Source: Amycolatopsis thermophila (GTDB lineage Bacteria > Actinomycetota > Actinomycetes > Mycobacteriales > Pseudonocardiaceae). From it: a DNA stretch of 64,000 bases. This document shows positions 24,073 to 34,427 of this stretch, piece by piece; position 1 is the first letter of the stretch, and every line of letters begins with the position of its first letter. Under the pieces are notes generated by a model, which was not told the DNA's origin, ran no database searches, and worked only from the letters and a program-made list of their open reading frames with translations. The stretch spans positions 620,001-684,000 of the forward strand of contig NZ_JAUSUT010000001.1 in assembly GCF_030814215.1 (NCBI RefSeq), in the 5' to 3' direction. The translations under genes were made by a program, and so were the position numbers.

Positions 24073-26961
24073 TCAGCCGTCGCCGCGGTGGCGGCCGTTG
24101 CCGGGCTCGCTGCCGTTGCGTCCGTGGCCGTTCACCGGTCGCGGCTCGGCGGAGGACTGGTTGCCCAGCCGCTTGACGAGGGCCGCCGCACTGGATGTGC
24201 CCGCCTGGTGTTCGGCCAGTGCGCGGGCCAGCAGGTCGGCGAGGCCGGCGTCCTCGGGGAGGTCGTCGTCGGGTATACCGGACGGGTCGCTGCGGAACGG
24301 CGCGCCCAGGCCGTCGTCCTGGAGCACCGGCGCGTTCGTGAACGGCGTCTCGGACGTGCTGGTGCTGGTGTCGCTGCTCGTGTCGGCGAAGTCGTCCCAC
24401 GGGGCCAGCGACGGTGGCAGCCGCAGGCGCGGCAACCAGTTGTCGATGACCGGCATGCTGGGCGCCGGCTCGTTCTCACCGCGCACCTTGTCGTCGGACG
24501 AGGTCTCCGGGCGCGCAGGAGCGACCCCGGCCCGGCTGACGGGCTCGGCGTCCTCGCTCAGCCAGGATTCGGCCGCCGCCTGGTTGCCCTGCTCGCGCGG
24601 GACATCCTCATCCGCCCGGCGCCGTCCACCCGGCTCGGGACGCCCGGGGTCCCCGGCGTCTGCCGCGCGGCGACGACCGCCACCGGCCCCCGTGCTGATG
24701 CCCAGCCGGTCGAGCACGCTGCGCGCGGCGACCGACCCGTGCTCCGAATCGTGGCGTGTCTTCCGGGCCGCCCGCGACTCGGCGTGCTCCTTCCGCGACG
24801 GCGCATCCGTGGATCGCCGCGGCGACTTCTCCGGCTCCTCGGGCGGAACGACGTCGGCCCGCGCCCCAACTTCGTCGGCCTCGGACGTCGCGGCTTCGTG
24901 CTTCCGGCCCGGCTCGGCCGGTTCGTCACGCTCCGCCGCGTCGGGCTCCAACCGGGACGTCAGAGCAGTCTTGCCCGTCCGGCTCGACTCCAGCTCCGAC
25001 GGTTCGTCAGGCTCCGCCGGAGCCTCACTCGCCCGGCGTCGCCGCGCCACGGCCTCGTCACGCCGCTCGGGCTCGACCTCGCTCGCCGGGCTTCGCCGGG
25101 AGGTCGCCGCGCCTTCGTCGCGCTGCTCAGGGCTCGCGTCGCTCGTCCGGGCCAGGGGGATCACGCGCGTCGCATCGTCCGGTTGCTCGGACTGGGGCGT
25201 CGCCTTGCCTGCGCTGTCCAACCTCCGCGCCGCGGCGTCGTGTGGCCGCTGGGACTTGACCTCGCTCGTGTCGGGTGGTTCGGTCCGCGACCCCGCATCG
25301 ATCTCGCTCGTCCGCGTCGACCCCGAAACCGCCGAGGCACGCCGCCCCGAGCGCGACGCCACCCCGGCCGCACCCGTCGAAGTCGCTGCCGCTGCGTCGG
25401 CTCGGTGCCCTGCGGCCGGTACCGCCTGCGAGAACCGCGGAGCCTTCGTGAGGTCCTCGGGCCGCTCCTGCGCGGGCTCGGGCGCCAGGGCCCAGCTCGG
25501 CTTCGCCCTGGCGGTGGCCGGTTCACGAGCATCCCCGAGCTCGGGTGCGAGGGACCAACCCGCCTTCACACCGGGGGTGGCCGGCTCACCAACGTCCCCC
25601 GGCTCGGGCGTGCGGGACCAACCCGGCCTCGCGCCGCGGGCAGCCGGCTCACCAGCGTCCCGCGGTCGCGGAGCGTCCGCCGCCACGGGCGGAGCGTCGG
25701 CGCTGGGCTCGCGGCCGACGGGCACCTTCGCCTCCGGCACCGACAGCGGCGCGACCGCCACCGAGGTCGCCCCCTCGGTCGCAGGCACCGAACCCAGCAC
25801 GTGGTCCAGATCGACTTCGGCGTGTCCGTTGCCGCCGAACTCACCCGTCAGCAGCCCGACGGCCTGACGACGAGCACGCGCGTGCACGTGCTCGGCCGCC
25901 CGCGCCAGGTGCAGGCATTCGATGGCCTCCGCATACCGGCCGAGTCGCTCCTCCACGTGCGCCAGCTCGGTCCACAAGCGCGCGGTCAACGCGTGCAGCT
26001 CGTGCCGCTCGGTGGCGTGCACTGCGTCGCGCAGCATCCGCGCCGCGGCCTCGATGCTGCCGGAGGGCAACAGGACCCGCGTCGCGATCGCCATCCGGAG
26101 CCAGCCGGCAGGCGCGACCGACGCCGCCCGCGCCGGCTCGTCCAGCACCTGCCGAGCAAGGTCGAGCGCGTTGGCGCTGTCGCCGCGATCCAGCAGCGAA
26201 CAGACCAGCTGCAGGACGAGCCGTACCCGGACGACCCCGCCGTCGTGCTGCGCATCCTCGAGCTGTTCGAGGAACCCGAGGCCTGTCCGCGCTGCGTCGG
26301 CCGCACCGATGACGTCCCCGTGCCGACGCCGGTGTGCCGACACCGCGACCCGCAGCAACGCGCGCGCCAGCAGCCGGCCGTCGGCGTCCAGGGCGTCGTC
26401 CGCCCCGCACAGCCGGTCGGCCTCGGCGAGGGTCCGGTCGAGCTCCGGCTTGCGCCCGAACTGCGACAGGCACCCCACCAGTTGGCTCAACGCCGCGGCC
26501 TTGTGCGCGCCGGTGAAACGCGGCGCGTCGAGCACCGGCCGCAACGCCGCCAGCCCGGTCAGCGGTGCGCCGACACTGCGCGCACACACCGCGAGGTCCG
26601 TGCGCAGCCGCGCGGCCAGCACGGTTTCACCGGTGTCCTCCGCCGCACGCAGAGCCGCCACGGCCCGGCCCACGGTGGGAGCCCGCAGACCGAGGCGAAC
26701 GCGGGCCGACACGGCGAGTCCCTCACCGCGGACCCACAGCTCCTCCGCCCCGGCGGCCTCGGCCAGGGCCGCCGACCGCTCACCGAGCACGAGCGCCAGC
26801 TCCGGCGCGCGCACCTCGAACTCCGCGGCCTGGTCGAGCAGGCGCTCGACCGCCGCGATCTCCGCGGTCCGGCCGCCATCGTGGGAGCGCGAACCGGATC
26901 GGCTGTGCTGGGTGGCAACCAAGGGGACTCCGCTTCCGTGTTGGCTCGAGCGTGCTAGCAC
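24073..26961 (-). CDS. Large TPR-like protein with long charged disordered tail
   Basis: The 962-residue product has an N-terminal half (about 30-390) of repeated helix pairs resembling TPRs (AAEFEVRAPELALVLGERSA, LLDRGDSANALDLARQVLDE, RYAEAIECLHLARAAEHVHA). The rest (about 390-960) is disordered, full of Glu/Arg/Pro/Ser with repeats of the PG-W type (RPGWSRTPEPGDVGEPAT, then KAGWSLAPELGDAREPAT, then KPSWALAPEP). No catalytic motif is visible. The GTG at 26961 has GGGGGAG five bases upstream and lies 13 bases after ettA on the same strand, so it is an ettA operon gene. I do not recognise the family; a scaffold or regulator is a guess. Confidence 0.8.
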   Translation of the reverse strand: MLARSSQHGSGVPLVATQHSRSGSRSHDGGRTAEIAAVERLLDQAAEFEVRAPELALVLGERSAALAEAAGAEELWVRGEGLAVSARVRLGLRAPTVGRAVAALRAAEDTGETVLAARLRTDLAVCARSVGAPLTGLAALRPVLDAPRFTGAHKAAALSQLVGCLSQFGRKPELDRTLAEADRLCGADDALDADGRLLARALLRVAVSAHRRRHGDVIGAADAARTGLGFLEQLEDAQHDGGVVRVRLVLQLVCSLLDRGDSANALDLARQVLDEPARAASVAPAGWLRMAIATRVLLPSGSIEAAARMLRDAVHATERHELHALTARLWTELAHVEERLGRYAEAIECLHLARAAEHVHARARRQAVGLLTGEFGGNGHAEVDLDHVLGSVPATEGATSVAVAPLSVPEAKVPVGREPSADAPPVAADAPRPRDAGEPAARGARPGWSRTPEPGDVGEPATPGVKAGWSLAPELGDAREPATARAKPSWALAPEPAQERPEDLTKAPRFSQAVPAAGHRADAAAATSTGAAGVASRSGRRASAVSGSTRTSEIDAGSRTEPPDTSEVKSQRPHDAAARRLDSAGKATPQSEQPDDATRVIPLARTSDASPEQRDEGAATSRRSPASEVEPERRDEAVARRRRASEAPAEPDEPSELESSRTGKTALTSRLEPDAAERDEPAEPGRKHEAATSEADEVGARADVVPPEEPEKSPRRSTDAPSRKEHAESRAARKTRHDSEHGSVAARSVLDRLGISTGAGGGRRRAADAGDPGRPEPGGRRRADEDVPREQGNQAAAESWLSEDAEPVSRAGVAPARPETSSDDKVRGENEPAPSMPVIDNWLPRLRLPPSLAPWDDFADTSSDTSTSTSETPFTNAPVLQDDGLGAPFRSDPSGIPDDDLPEDAGLADLLARALAEHQAGTSSAAALVKRLGNQSSAEPRPVNGHGRNGSEPGNGRHRGDG

Positions 26962-26974
26962 GGGGCTCCCCCGC

Positions 26975-28651
<1,677 letters not shown>

Positions 28652-29283
28652 GCCCACGATCGTAGAGCCGTGTCACGCGCGACCGAACGCCGGTCACCAT
28701 CCCACGACGGACCGTCAACCCCCGGTCACCGTGGAGAACAGGCGGCGCTCACGGCCCCCGCCCTCCACGCGGCCCGGGCGGAACCGGACGCCACCGACCC
28801 AACCGCACGTTCTCCTGCGCGCCGCCGGCGGCGCCGGAAGGGCCCGACGGCGTATCCCGGTGCCGCCAGGGAGGTTTCGATCGCGCCCACGAGCTACCGC
28901 GGCGCACCACGAAACTCTCGATGTCAACTTGAGCACGAGGCGCCCCCGTGGTCTCACCACCCCGGTCAAGCCGCACCGACCCGACGCGCGGTCCCCCGGA
29001 CCACCCGCCGGCAACACACCTGTGCCGTCGGCCGAACCGGCGCCCGCCGCACCGATCGACCGCGGCCATCCGGCCACGCGTTCCGCCCCTGGTCATCACC
29101 GTCATCGCCGTCATCACCGGTACTCCTCGCCATCCGTTGTTCCGGCCTGACACCAGGGTGCCCGGAAGAACGACGATTCGGCGGACGAGGGCGAAAACCA
29201 CCGAAATCTGTGGACAGTTTGGAGCGGTGTGGACAACTCGCGGCGAAAACCGGTCGTCACGGCGGAATTGTCGGTGCCGTGTG
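28652..29283. other. Intergenic region upstream of ettA, no gene seen
   Basis: This 632-base stretch has open frames on both strands but none with protein-like composition or a good ribosome site. It contains a triple GTCATC(A/G)CC nonamer (29092-29120). It should hold the ettA promoter close to 28660-28760. Confidence 0.5.
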
Positions 29284-31293
29284 CTAAGTGCGCGGCTTGC
29301 CCTGTTCGGCCATCTGCTTGAGCATCGCGTTGTAGGCGGCAAGCTCCTGGTCGCCGCTCGCTTCTTCCCGCCGGTCCCGCCGCTTCGCCTCACGCGCGTC
29401 CGCCCGCGCCCACTGCACGAGCAACGCGATCAGCACCAGCAGCACCGGAACCTCTCCGGACGCCCAGGCGATGCCACCGCCGAGCCGCTGGTCGGCCAGC
29501 AGGTCGGAGACCCACGGCAGGTGCAGGCCGCGGTAGAAGTTGTCACCGATGATCGTCTGCTTCGACATCAGGATCACGCCGAAGAAGGCGTGGAACGGCA
29601 TGGCGGCGAACATCATCCCGAGTCGCCCGAGGTGCGGGAGCCGCCGTGGAGCCGGGTCCACGCCGATCACCGGCCAGTAGAAGACGTAGCCCGCGAGGAG
29701 GAAGTGGGCGTTCATCAGAAGGTGTGCCCAGTGGTAGTTCAGGGCGGCGTCGAACAGACCGGAGAAGTACAGGGCGTAGAACGAGCCGACGAACAACACC
29801 AGCGCTACGACCGGATGGGTGAGAAGTCGTGAAACCGGCGAGTGCACCGCCGCCAGCAGCCATTCCCGCGGTCCGGGCGGAGCGTCCCGGCCGGCCACCG
29901 GCAGCGCGCGCAACGCGAGCGTCACCGGGCCGCCCAGCACGAACAGCACCGGCGCGATCATCGACAGGAGCATGTGGCTGCCCATGTGCACGCTGAACAT
30001 CGCCGGCGAGTAGCGGCCGATGCCGGACGACGTCGCGATCAGCAGCACGAAACAGCCCACGGTCCACGAGACCGTCCGGCCCACGGGCCAGTCGACACCG
30101 TTGCGCCGCAGCCTCCGCACGCCCGCGAGGTAGAGGGCGGCCAGCACGATCGCCGCCGTGCCGTAGACGAGGTCGAACCGCCAGTCGAACAGCAGCCGCA
30201 CGACGGTCGGCGGGCCGGACAGGTCGTAACCGACGAGGAGTTCCGTGGTCGAGGGCTGCGCGACGTCCTGCGGCGGCGGAGTGCGCCCGAGCGCGGTCGC
30301 GATCCCGATCGTGACGAACATGATCAGCACCTCGACCGCGGCCAGCCGCAGGAGCTGCCCGCCGCCCTGTCGGTCGGCCACCGCGCGCACGCCGCGGGAA
30401 CGCTGCTGCTGCCCGAACACCCCGAGGACGAGCAACGCGGCGATCTTGGCCACCACGAGCAGGCCGTACTCGGTGGTGAACAGATCGGACACCGGCAGCC
30501 GGACCAGCGCGTTGATCACGCCGGACACGGCCATCACGATCCAGCAGACGAGCGCGAGCTTGGAGAAGCGCCGGGCGGCCAGCGCCAGGTTCTCGCCGCG
30601 CCGCCAGCCGAGAGCGAGCAGGGCGACCAGGCCGCCGACCCACAGGGACGCGGCGATCAAGTGGTAGAGCAGGCTGTTCGTCGCGAGGTCGTGGGACCCG
30701 CCGCTCGCGGAGTGCCCCGTCACGGCCACCGGGACCAGCCCGGCTACGGACAGGCCGAACAGCACGGCCGTCCAGCCCCAGGACAGCGCGAGACGGCAAC
30801 CGAGCACCAACACCAGCGCGATCCCCGCCGTCCACAGCCAGGCCTTGGGCTGTTCGATCGCGTCGACCAGGTCGATGAGGACCTGGGGCGAGAACAGCTC
30901 GGTGACCGGCTTGCCCGCCCCGTCCGCGGCGGTGAACAGGACCGAGGCGAGTGCCGCGAAGAACCACACCCACGCGGCGACCCCCGCGGTGCGCAGGGCC
31001 GCGTAGCCGTCGGGCGCCAGCACACCCGACTTCTGCGGCGGCACGAGGAACGCCGCGAGCAGCAGGGAGCCGACGCAGACGACCGACGCCACGTCGGCGA
31101 GCACGCGGACCACGCCGACGCCGTACTGGGTGACGAGGCCGGGATCGGGCAGGCCGGCGACGAGGTAGGTGGCTCCGCCCGTCATCGCGAGCAGCGCGAC
31201 GGCCACCACCGCGGCCAGCAACCCGCACACCAGCAGCAGCGGGAGGACGCTCACCCGGCGCCGGGTGACGGTCTCGGGAGCTTCGGAGGGCAC
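29284..31293 (-). CDS. CopD-CtaG fusion: copper-domain / cytochrome oxidase assembly membrane protein
   Basis: The 669-residue protein has about 14 membrane helices in two halves. The first (to about 330) is CopD-like, with LLYHLIAASLWVGGLVALL and repeated HxxxxxxW metal-type residues. The second (about 370-640) is caa3_CtaG-like: FSVHMGSHMLLSMIAPVLFV, HWAHLLMNAHFLLAGYVFYW and MPFHAFFGVILMSK, with membrane histidines for copper. It probably moves copper to cytochrome aa3 oxidase. A fusion of this type is known in actinobacteria (Rv0102). The GTG start at 31293 precedes the first helix directly. The last 50 residues are a charged cytoplasmic tail. Confidence 0.87.
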   Translation of the reverse strand: MPSEAPETVTRRRVSVLPLLLVCGLLAAVVAVALLAMTGGATYLVAGLPDPGLVTQYGVGVVRVLADVASVVCVGSLLLAAFLVPPQKSGVLAPDGYAALRTAGVAAWVWFFAALASVLFTAADGAGKPVTELFSPQVLIDLVDAIEQPKAWLWTAGIALVLVLGCRLALSWGWTAVLFGLSVAGLVPVAVTGHSASGGSHDLATNSLLYHLIAASLWVGGLVALLALGWRRGENLALAARRFSKLALVCWIVMAVSGVINALVRLPVSDLFTTEYGLLVVAKIAALLVLGVFGQQQRSRGVRAVADRQGGGQLLRLAAVEVLIMFVTIGIATALGRTPPPQDVAQPSTTELLVGYDLSGPPTVVRLLFDWRFDLVYGTAAIVLAALYLAGVRRLRRNGVDWPVGRTVSWTVGCFVLLIATSSGIGRYSPAMFSVHMGSHMLLSMIAPVLFVLGGPVTLALRALPVAGRDAPPGPREWLLAAVHSPVSRLLTHPVVALVLFVGSFYALYFSGLFDAALNYHWAHLLMNAHFLLAGYVFYWPVIGVDPAPRRLPHLGRLGMMFAAMPFHAFFGVILMSKQTIIGDNFYRGLHLPWVSDLLADQRLGGGIAWASGEVPVLLVLIALLVQWARADAREAKRRDRREEASGDQELAAYNAMLKQMAEQGKPRT

Positions 31294-31313
31294 GTGTCGA
31301 GGGTAGGCCTGCC

Positions 31314-32504
31314 TCAGACGGGCAGCTCGGCAGCGGTCCGTTCACGGTGACGTGCGCGACTCGCGCCGACCGCGGCGGGGGCGATGAGGGCTGCCAGAAC
31401 CGCGACCAGCACAAACGAAGCGGACAGGGAGGTCGCCTGTGCGATACCGCCGATCAGGGGCGGACCGGCCAGGAAACCGGTGTAGGCGACGGTCGTGACG
31501 AACGCGATCTCCCGCTCGCCCCCGCTGCCGTCGGCGCGCTCGCCGGCCTCACCGGCCAGGCTGAGCGCGACGGGGAACGCGGCCGCGAGCCCCATGCCGG
31601 CCAGGACGAACCCGGCGAACGCGACTCCGGCGACCGGCACGACCGCGGACATCAGCAGACCGGTTCCGGCCACGACAGCTCCGATCACGAGAGTGCGCGT
31701 CGCGCCGAGCCGGCGTTGCATCCACGCGCTGCCCAGGCGCGTGACGGCCATCGCCAGCGAGAACGCGGTGAAGGCGAGGGCGGCCGCGCCCTGCCCCGCG
31801 CCGTGCTCGGTGACCAGCAGCAGTGCTGACCAGTCCGAGCTGGCCCCCTCGGCGACCGCGGAGCACAACGGCACCACCGCGAGCAGCCAGAGGACGGGCC
31901 GCCTCGCCGTGCGGGTCTTTCGGACGGGTTGGCCGGACCGCGGGACCGCGCGCGGCAGCCCGCGGTAGACCGCAACCATCGCCAGCGCCGTCACCACAGC
32001 GGCAACGACGAAGTGGCGCGTCGGGGACCAGTGCTGGGCAGCGGCGAGACCGGCCGCGGCAGAGGCGATCAACCCGCCGAAGCTGAACCCGGCGTGGAAC
32101 ACCGGCATGATCGCCTTGCCCGTGCGGCGTTCGACGCTGACGCCGCCGATGTTCATCGCCACGTCCAGCGCCCCGTTGGCGAAGCCGATCCCGAACAGGG
32201 CGGCGGCCAGCCACGCGACCGAGCCGACCAATCCTGCCAGGGGCAGTACGACGCAGGACAGCAGGGTGGCCGCGAGCACGACGGCCCGCGCGCCGAACCG
32301 CTCCGACAGCCGCCCGGACAGCGGCGCCGCCAGGAGCAGCCCGGCAGTGCCGCCGAGCAGGGCGAGCCCCAGCGCGCCCGGGCTCGCCCCGACCTGCTCC
32401 GCGAGTGCGGGCACGCGCGGCGCCCACGACCCGTACACCGCGCCGTTGAGCGCGAAGACCACGAACACCGCTACCCGGTCGCTGACCACGATCACCCGTC
32501 CCAC
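31314..32504 (-). CDS. MFS transporter (12 TM)
   Basis: The 396-residue protein has 12 predicted helices in two six-helix halves and the MFS loop motif SGRLSERFGAR between helices 2 and 3, with a matching RRLGATRTLV in the second half. It resembles the sugar-efflux/YbjJ-like group. The substrate is unknown. It is transcribed divergently from a LacI regulator 57 bases away, with a LacI-type operator between them, so it is almost certainly controlled by that regulator. Start GTG 32504. Confidence 0.88.
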   Translation of the reverse strand: MGRVIVVSDRVAVFVVFALNGAVYGSWAPRVPALAEQVGASPGALGLALLGGTAGLLLAAPLSGRLSERFGARAVVLAATLLSCVVLPLAGLVGSVAWLAAALFGIGFANGALDVAMNIGGVSVERRTGKAIMPVFHAGFSFGGLIASAAAGLAAAQHWSPTRHFVVAAVVTALAMVAVYRGLPRAVPRSGQPVRKTRTARRPVLWLLAVVPLCSAVAEGASSDWSALLLVTEHGAGQGAAALAFTAFSLAMAVTRLGSAWMQRRLGATRTLVIGAVVAGTGLLMSAVVPVAGVAFAGFVLAGMGLAAAFPVALSLAGEAGERADGSGGEREIAFVTTVAYTGFLAGPPLIGGIAQATSLSASFVLVAVLAALIAPAAVGASRARHRERTAAELPV

Positions 32505-32506
32505 AA

Positions 32507-32524
32507 TGACTTAAGCGCTTCAGA
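32507..32524. promoter_or_regulatory. LacI-family operator between the MFS and LacI genes
   Basis: The core AAGCGCTT (32513-32520) is a perfect palindrome with the central CG typical of LacI/GalR operators, in the longer TTAAGCGCTTCAGA. It lies two bases upstream of the MFS start and 37 upstream of the LacI start, so one site can control both. Confidence 0.65.
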
Positions 32525-32561
32525 ACGTCAACCGGATCTCGGACCGGTTTAGACTGCGCCG

Positions 32562-33635
32562 ATGACCGGTACCCGTCGGCGCCGACCGACGCTCGACGAC
32601 GTCGCCAGCGCGGTGGGCGTCTCCCGGGCAACGGTGTCCAACGCGTACAACCGACCCGACCAGCTCTCCGCCGAGCTGCGGGACGAGGTCCTGCGGGTCG
32701 CGAAACAGCTCGGCTACACCGGTCCGAACCCCGTCGCCCGCAGCCTCGCCACACAGCGCTCCGGTGCGATCGCGTTCATGCTCGACACCGGGTTGTCCGC
32801 GGCCTTTTCCGATCCGGCGCTGTCGATCACGCTCGACGCGCTGGCGAGCCGCGTCGACCCCGAGGGGCATGCCCTTCTGCTCCTGCCGGGCGGCGACGAC
32901 GGCGGGCCGCGGGCGGACCGGGTGCTGGCGGCACAGGCCGACCTCGCGGTCGCGTACTCCCTGGCCGACCACGCCCCCGCGCTCCGGGCGGTCAAGCAGC
33001 GCGGGCTGCCCCTGGTGGTGATCGACCAGCCGATCGTGCCCGGCGCGGCACGGGTGTCGACGGACGACCGCGGTGGCGCGACGGCCGCGGCCCGGCACCT
33101 CCTGGAACTCGGACACCGGCGGTTCGCGATCCTGTCCGCCCAATGCCTGTCCGAGCCGCGGGGCGGCCCCTTGACCGCCGGCGAAGCGGCGAAGAGCCGG
33201 TTCCTCGACAATCGGGAACGGCTCGCGGGATACCTGGAAACGCTGGCCGGAGCGGGCATCGATCCGGACGCGGTGCCGATCTGGGAGGTCTCCGGGCTGT
33301 CGCGGGAGGCGGCGATGCCCGGCGCGGCCCGGCTGCTGGACCGGGAACCCACCGCGCTGCTGTGCATGTCGGACGAGCTCGCGCTCGCCGCCCTGGCCGT
33401 GGCGCGGCAGCGCGGCCTGCGCGTGCCGGAGGACCTGTCGATCGTCGGATTCGACGACACGCCACCGGCCGCGTGGTCGGACCCACCGCTGACCACGGTG
33501 CGGCAGGACCTGGTGCGCAAGGGACAGCTGGCCGGCGAGCTGGCGTTGCTGTTGCTCGCCGGGCGGCGCGCGCCGAAGGCGACCACATTGGACGTCGAAC
33601 TCGTGGTGCGCGGTTCCACGGGTCCCGCGAAATAG
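32562..33635 (+). CDS. LacI-family transcriptional regulator
   Basis: The 357-residue protein begins with a LacI helix-turn-helix (PTLDDVASAVGVSRATVSNA, about 9-28) and hinge helix (NPVARSLATQRSGAIAF). The rest is a periplasmic-binding-protein-like effector domain: VVIDQPIVPG, RGGATAAARHLLELGHRRFA, ALLCMSDELALAALAVARQ and IVGFDDTPPAAW are the usual strand-loop markers. It should bind the palindrome upstream and control itself and the MFS transporter; the inducer is likely a sugar or nucleoside but is unknown. Start ATG 32562. Confidence 0.92.
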   Translation: MTGTRRRRPTLDDVASAVGVSRATVSNAYNRPDQLSAELRDEVLRVAKQLGYTGPNPVARSLATQRSGAIAFMLDTGLSAAFSDPALSITLDALASRVDPEGHALLLLPGGDDGGPRADRVLAAQADLAVAYSLADHAPALRAVKQRGLPLVVIDQPIVPGAARVSTDDRGGATAAARHLLELGHRRFAILSAQCLSEPRGGPLTAGEAAKSRFLDNRERLAGYLETLAGAGIDPDAVPIWEVSGLSREAAMPGAARLLDREPTALLCMSDELALAALAVARQRGLRVPEDLSIVGFDDTPPAAWSDPPLTTVRQDLVRKGQLAGELALLLLAGRRAPKATTLDVELVVRGSTGPAK

Positions 33636-33834
33636 CAGAGAATTCACGCGTCCGGCAAGAACGTGTTCGCGAACCTGTGGACAAGTCCGTTCACGCACGC
33701 CCGATCGAGTTAACGGAACCTACTTATCCACAGAAGTAGAAATGCCTGCTGACAGCCTCGCCCGGAGCGGCCATTGTGGAACCCGGACCGCGGGAGTGCG
33801 GTCCCCACAGGGAAACTCACAGGGGAGATCAGAG

Positions 33835-34227
33835 ATGTTCGGCATTCTCGGGAGAACTCGCGCGTACCTGCCCAAGGCGCTCGTCCTGGCCGCGCTGGGA
33901 CTGCTGGCGGCCGGAGGTGTCGCCGAGGCGGAACCCACTCCGCCGACCGGTAACGGGTGCGAGCAGGGCGAGTTCTGCGCGTGGTCGGGAGACTTCTACG
34001 GGGGCACGGTGCAGATGCTCGACCTCCGCACGGCCAATCCCGGCGAGTGCATCCCGCTCGGCGGCGATGCCCGGTCTTTCGTCAACCGGCTGGACCGCGA
34101 GGTGACCGTGTACCAGGGCGAGGACTGCTCCACCGAGGGGGACTTCACGACGTACCCCGGCGGCGGGACGTTCGTACCGCACGCCCCGTTCATCGTGCGG
34201 GCGATCCAGATCTGGGACAACAACTGA
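33835..34227 (+). CDS. Secreted peptidase-inhibitor I36-like protein
   Basis: The 130-residue protein has a signal peptide (hydrophobic run ALVLAALGLLAAGGVAEA, cleavage near residue 32). The mature part has four cysteines (42, 48, 72, 98) and the pattern FCAWSGDFYGG, then ARSFVNRLDREVTVY, typical of actinomycete inhibitor family I36 with a beta/gamma-crystallin-like fold (SMI of Streptomyces is the known metalloprotease inhibitor). AGGGGAG lies eight bases before the ATG at 33835. A hairpin follows. Target protease unknown. Confidence 0.8.
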   Translation: MFGILGRTRAYLPKALVLAALGLLAAGGVAEAEPTPPTGNGCEQGEFCAWSGDFYGGTVQMLDLRTANPGECIPLGGDARSFVNRLDREVTVYQGEDCSTEGDFTTYPGGGTFVPHAPFIVRAIQIWDNN

Positions 34228-34327
34228 CATCGCCCCGCCACAGTCGAGACCGGCGTCCGCTCGCTCCTGGGGACACGTGAGTCCGGGCGGGCGGCGGTCG
34301 GGAATCGCTTTCCCGCAGCGGTTCCCG

Positions 34328-34364
34328 CCCACGGGCGCGCCGAGGCACACGGCGCGCCCGTGGG
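34328..34364. terminator. Hairpin terminator
   Basis: A perfect 15-bp stem (CCCACGGGCGCGCCG with its complement, loop AGGCACA) followed by TTCTCC, about 100 bases after the I36-like gene and 64 before the convergent GH2 gene end. It can act for both. Confidence 0.7.
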
Positions 34365-34427
34365 TTCTCCCAAGCCGCCTGTCGACGCGGCCGGATGTCA
34401 GTCAGTCGCGCGAGGGCGGCTGACTGA

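Noticed and set aside
28749..29393. A 214-codon minus-strand frame upstream of ettA
   Set aside because: Composition is Arg/Gly/Trp low complexity, there is no ribosome site, and it overlaps the start of the CopD-CtaG gene end region.
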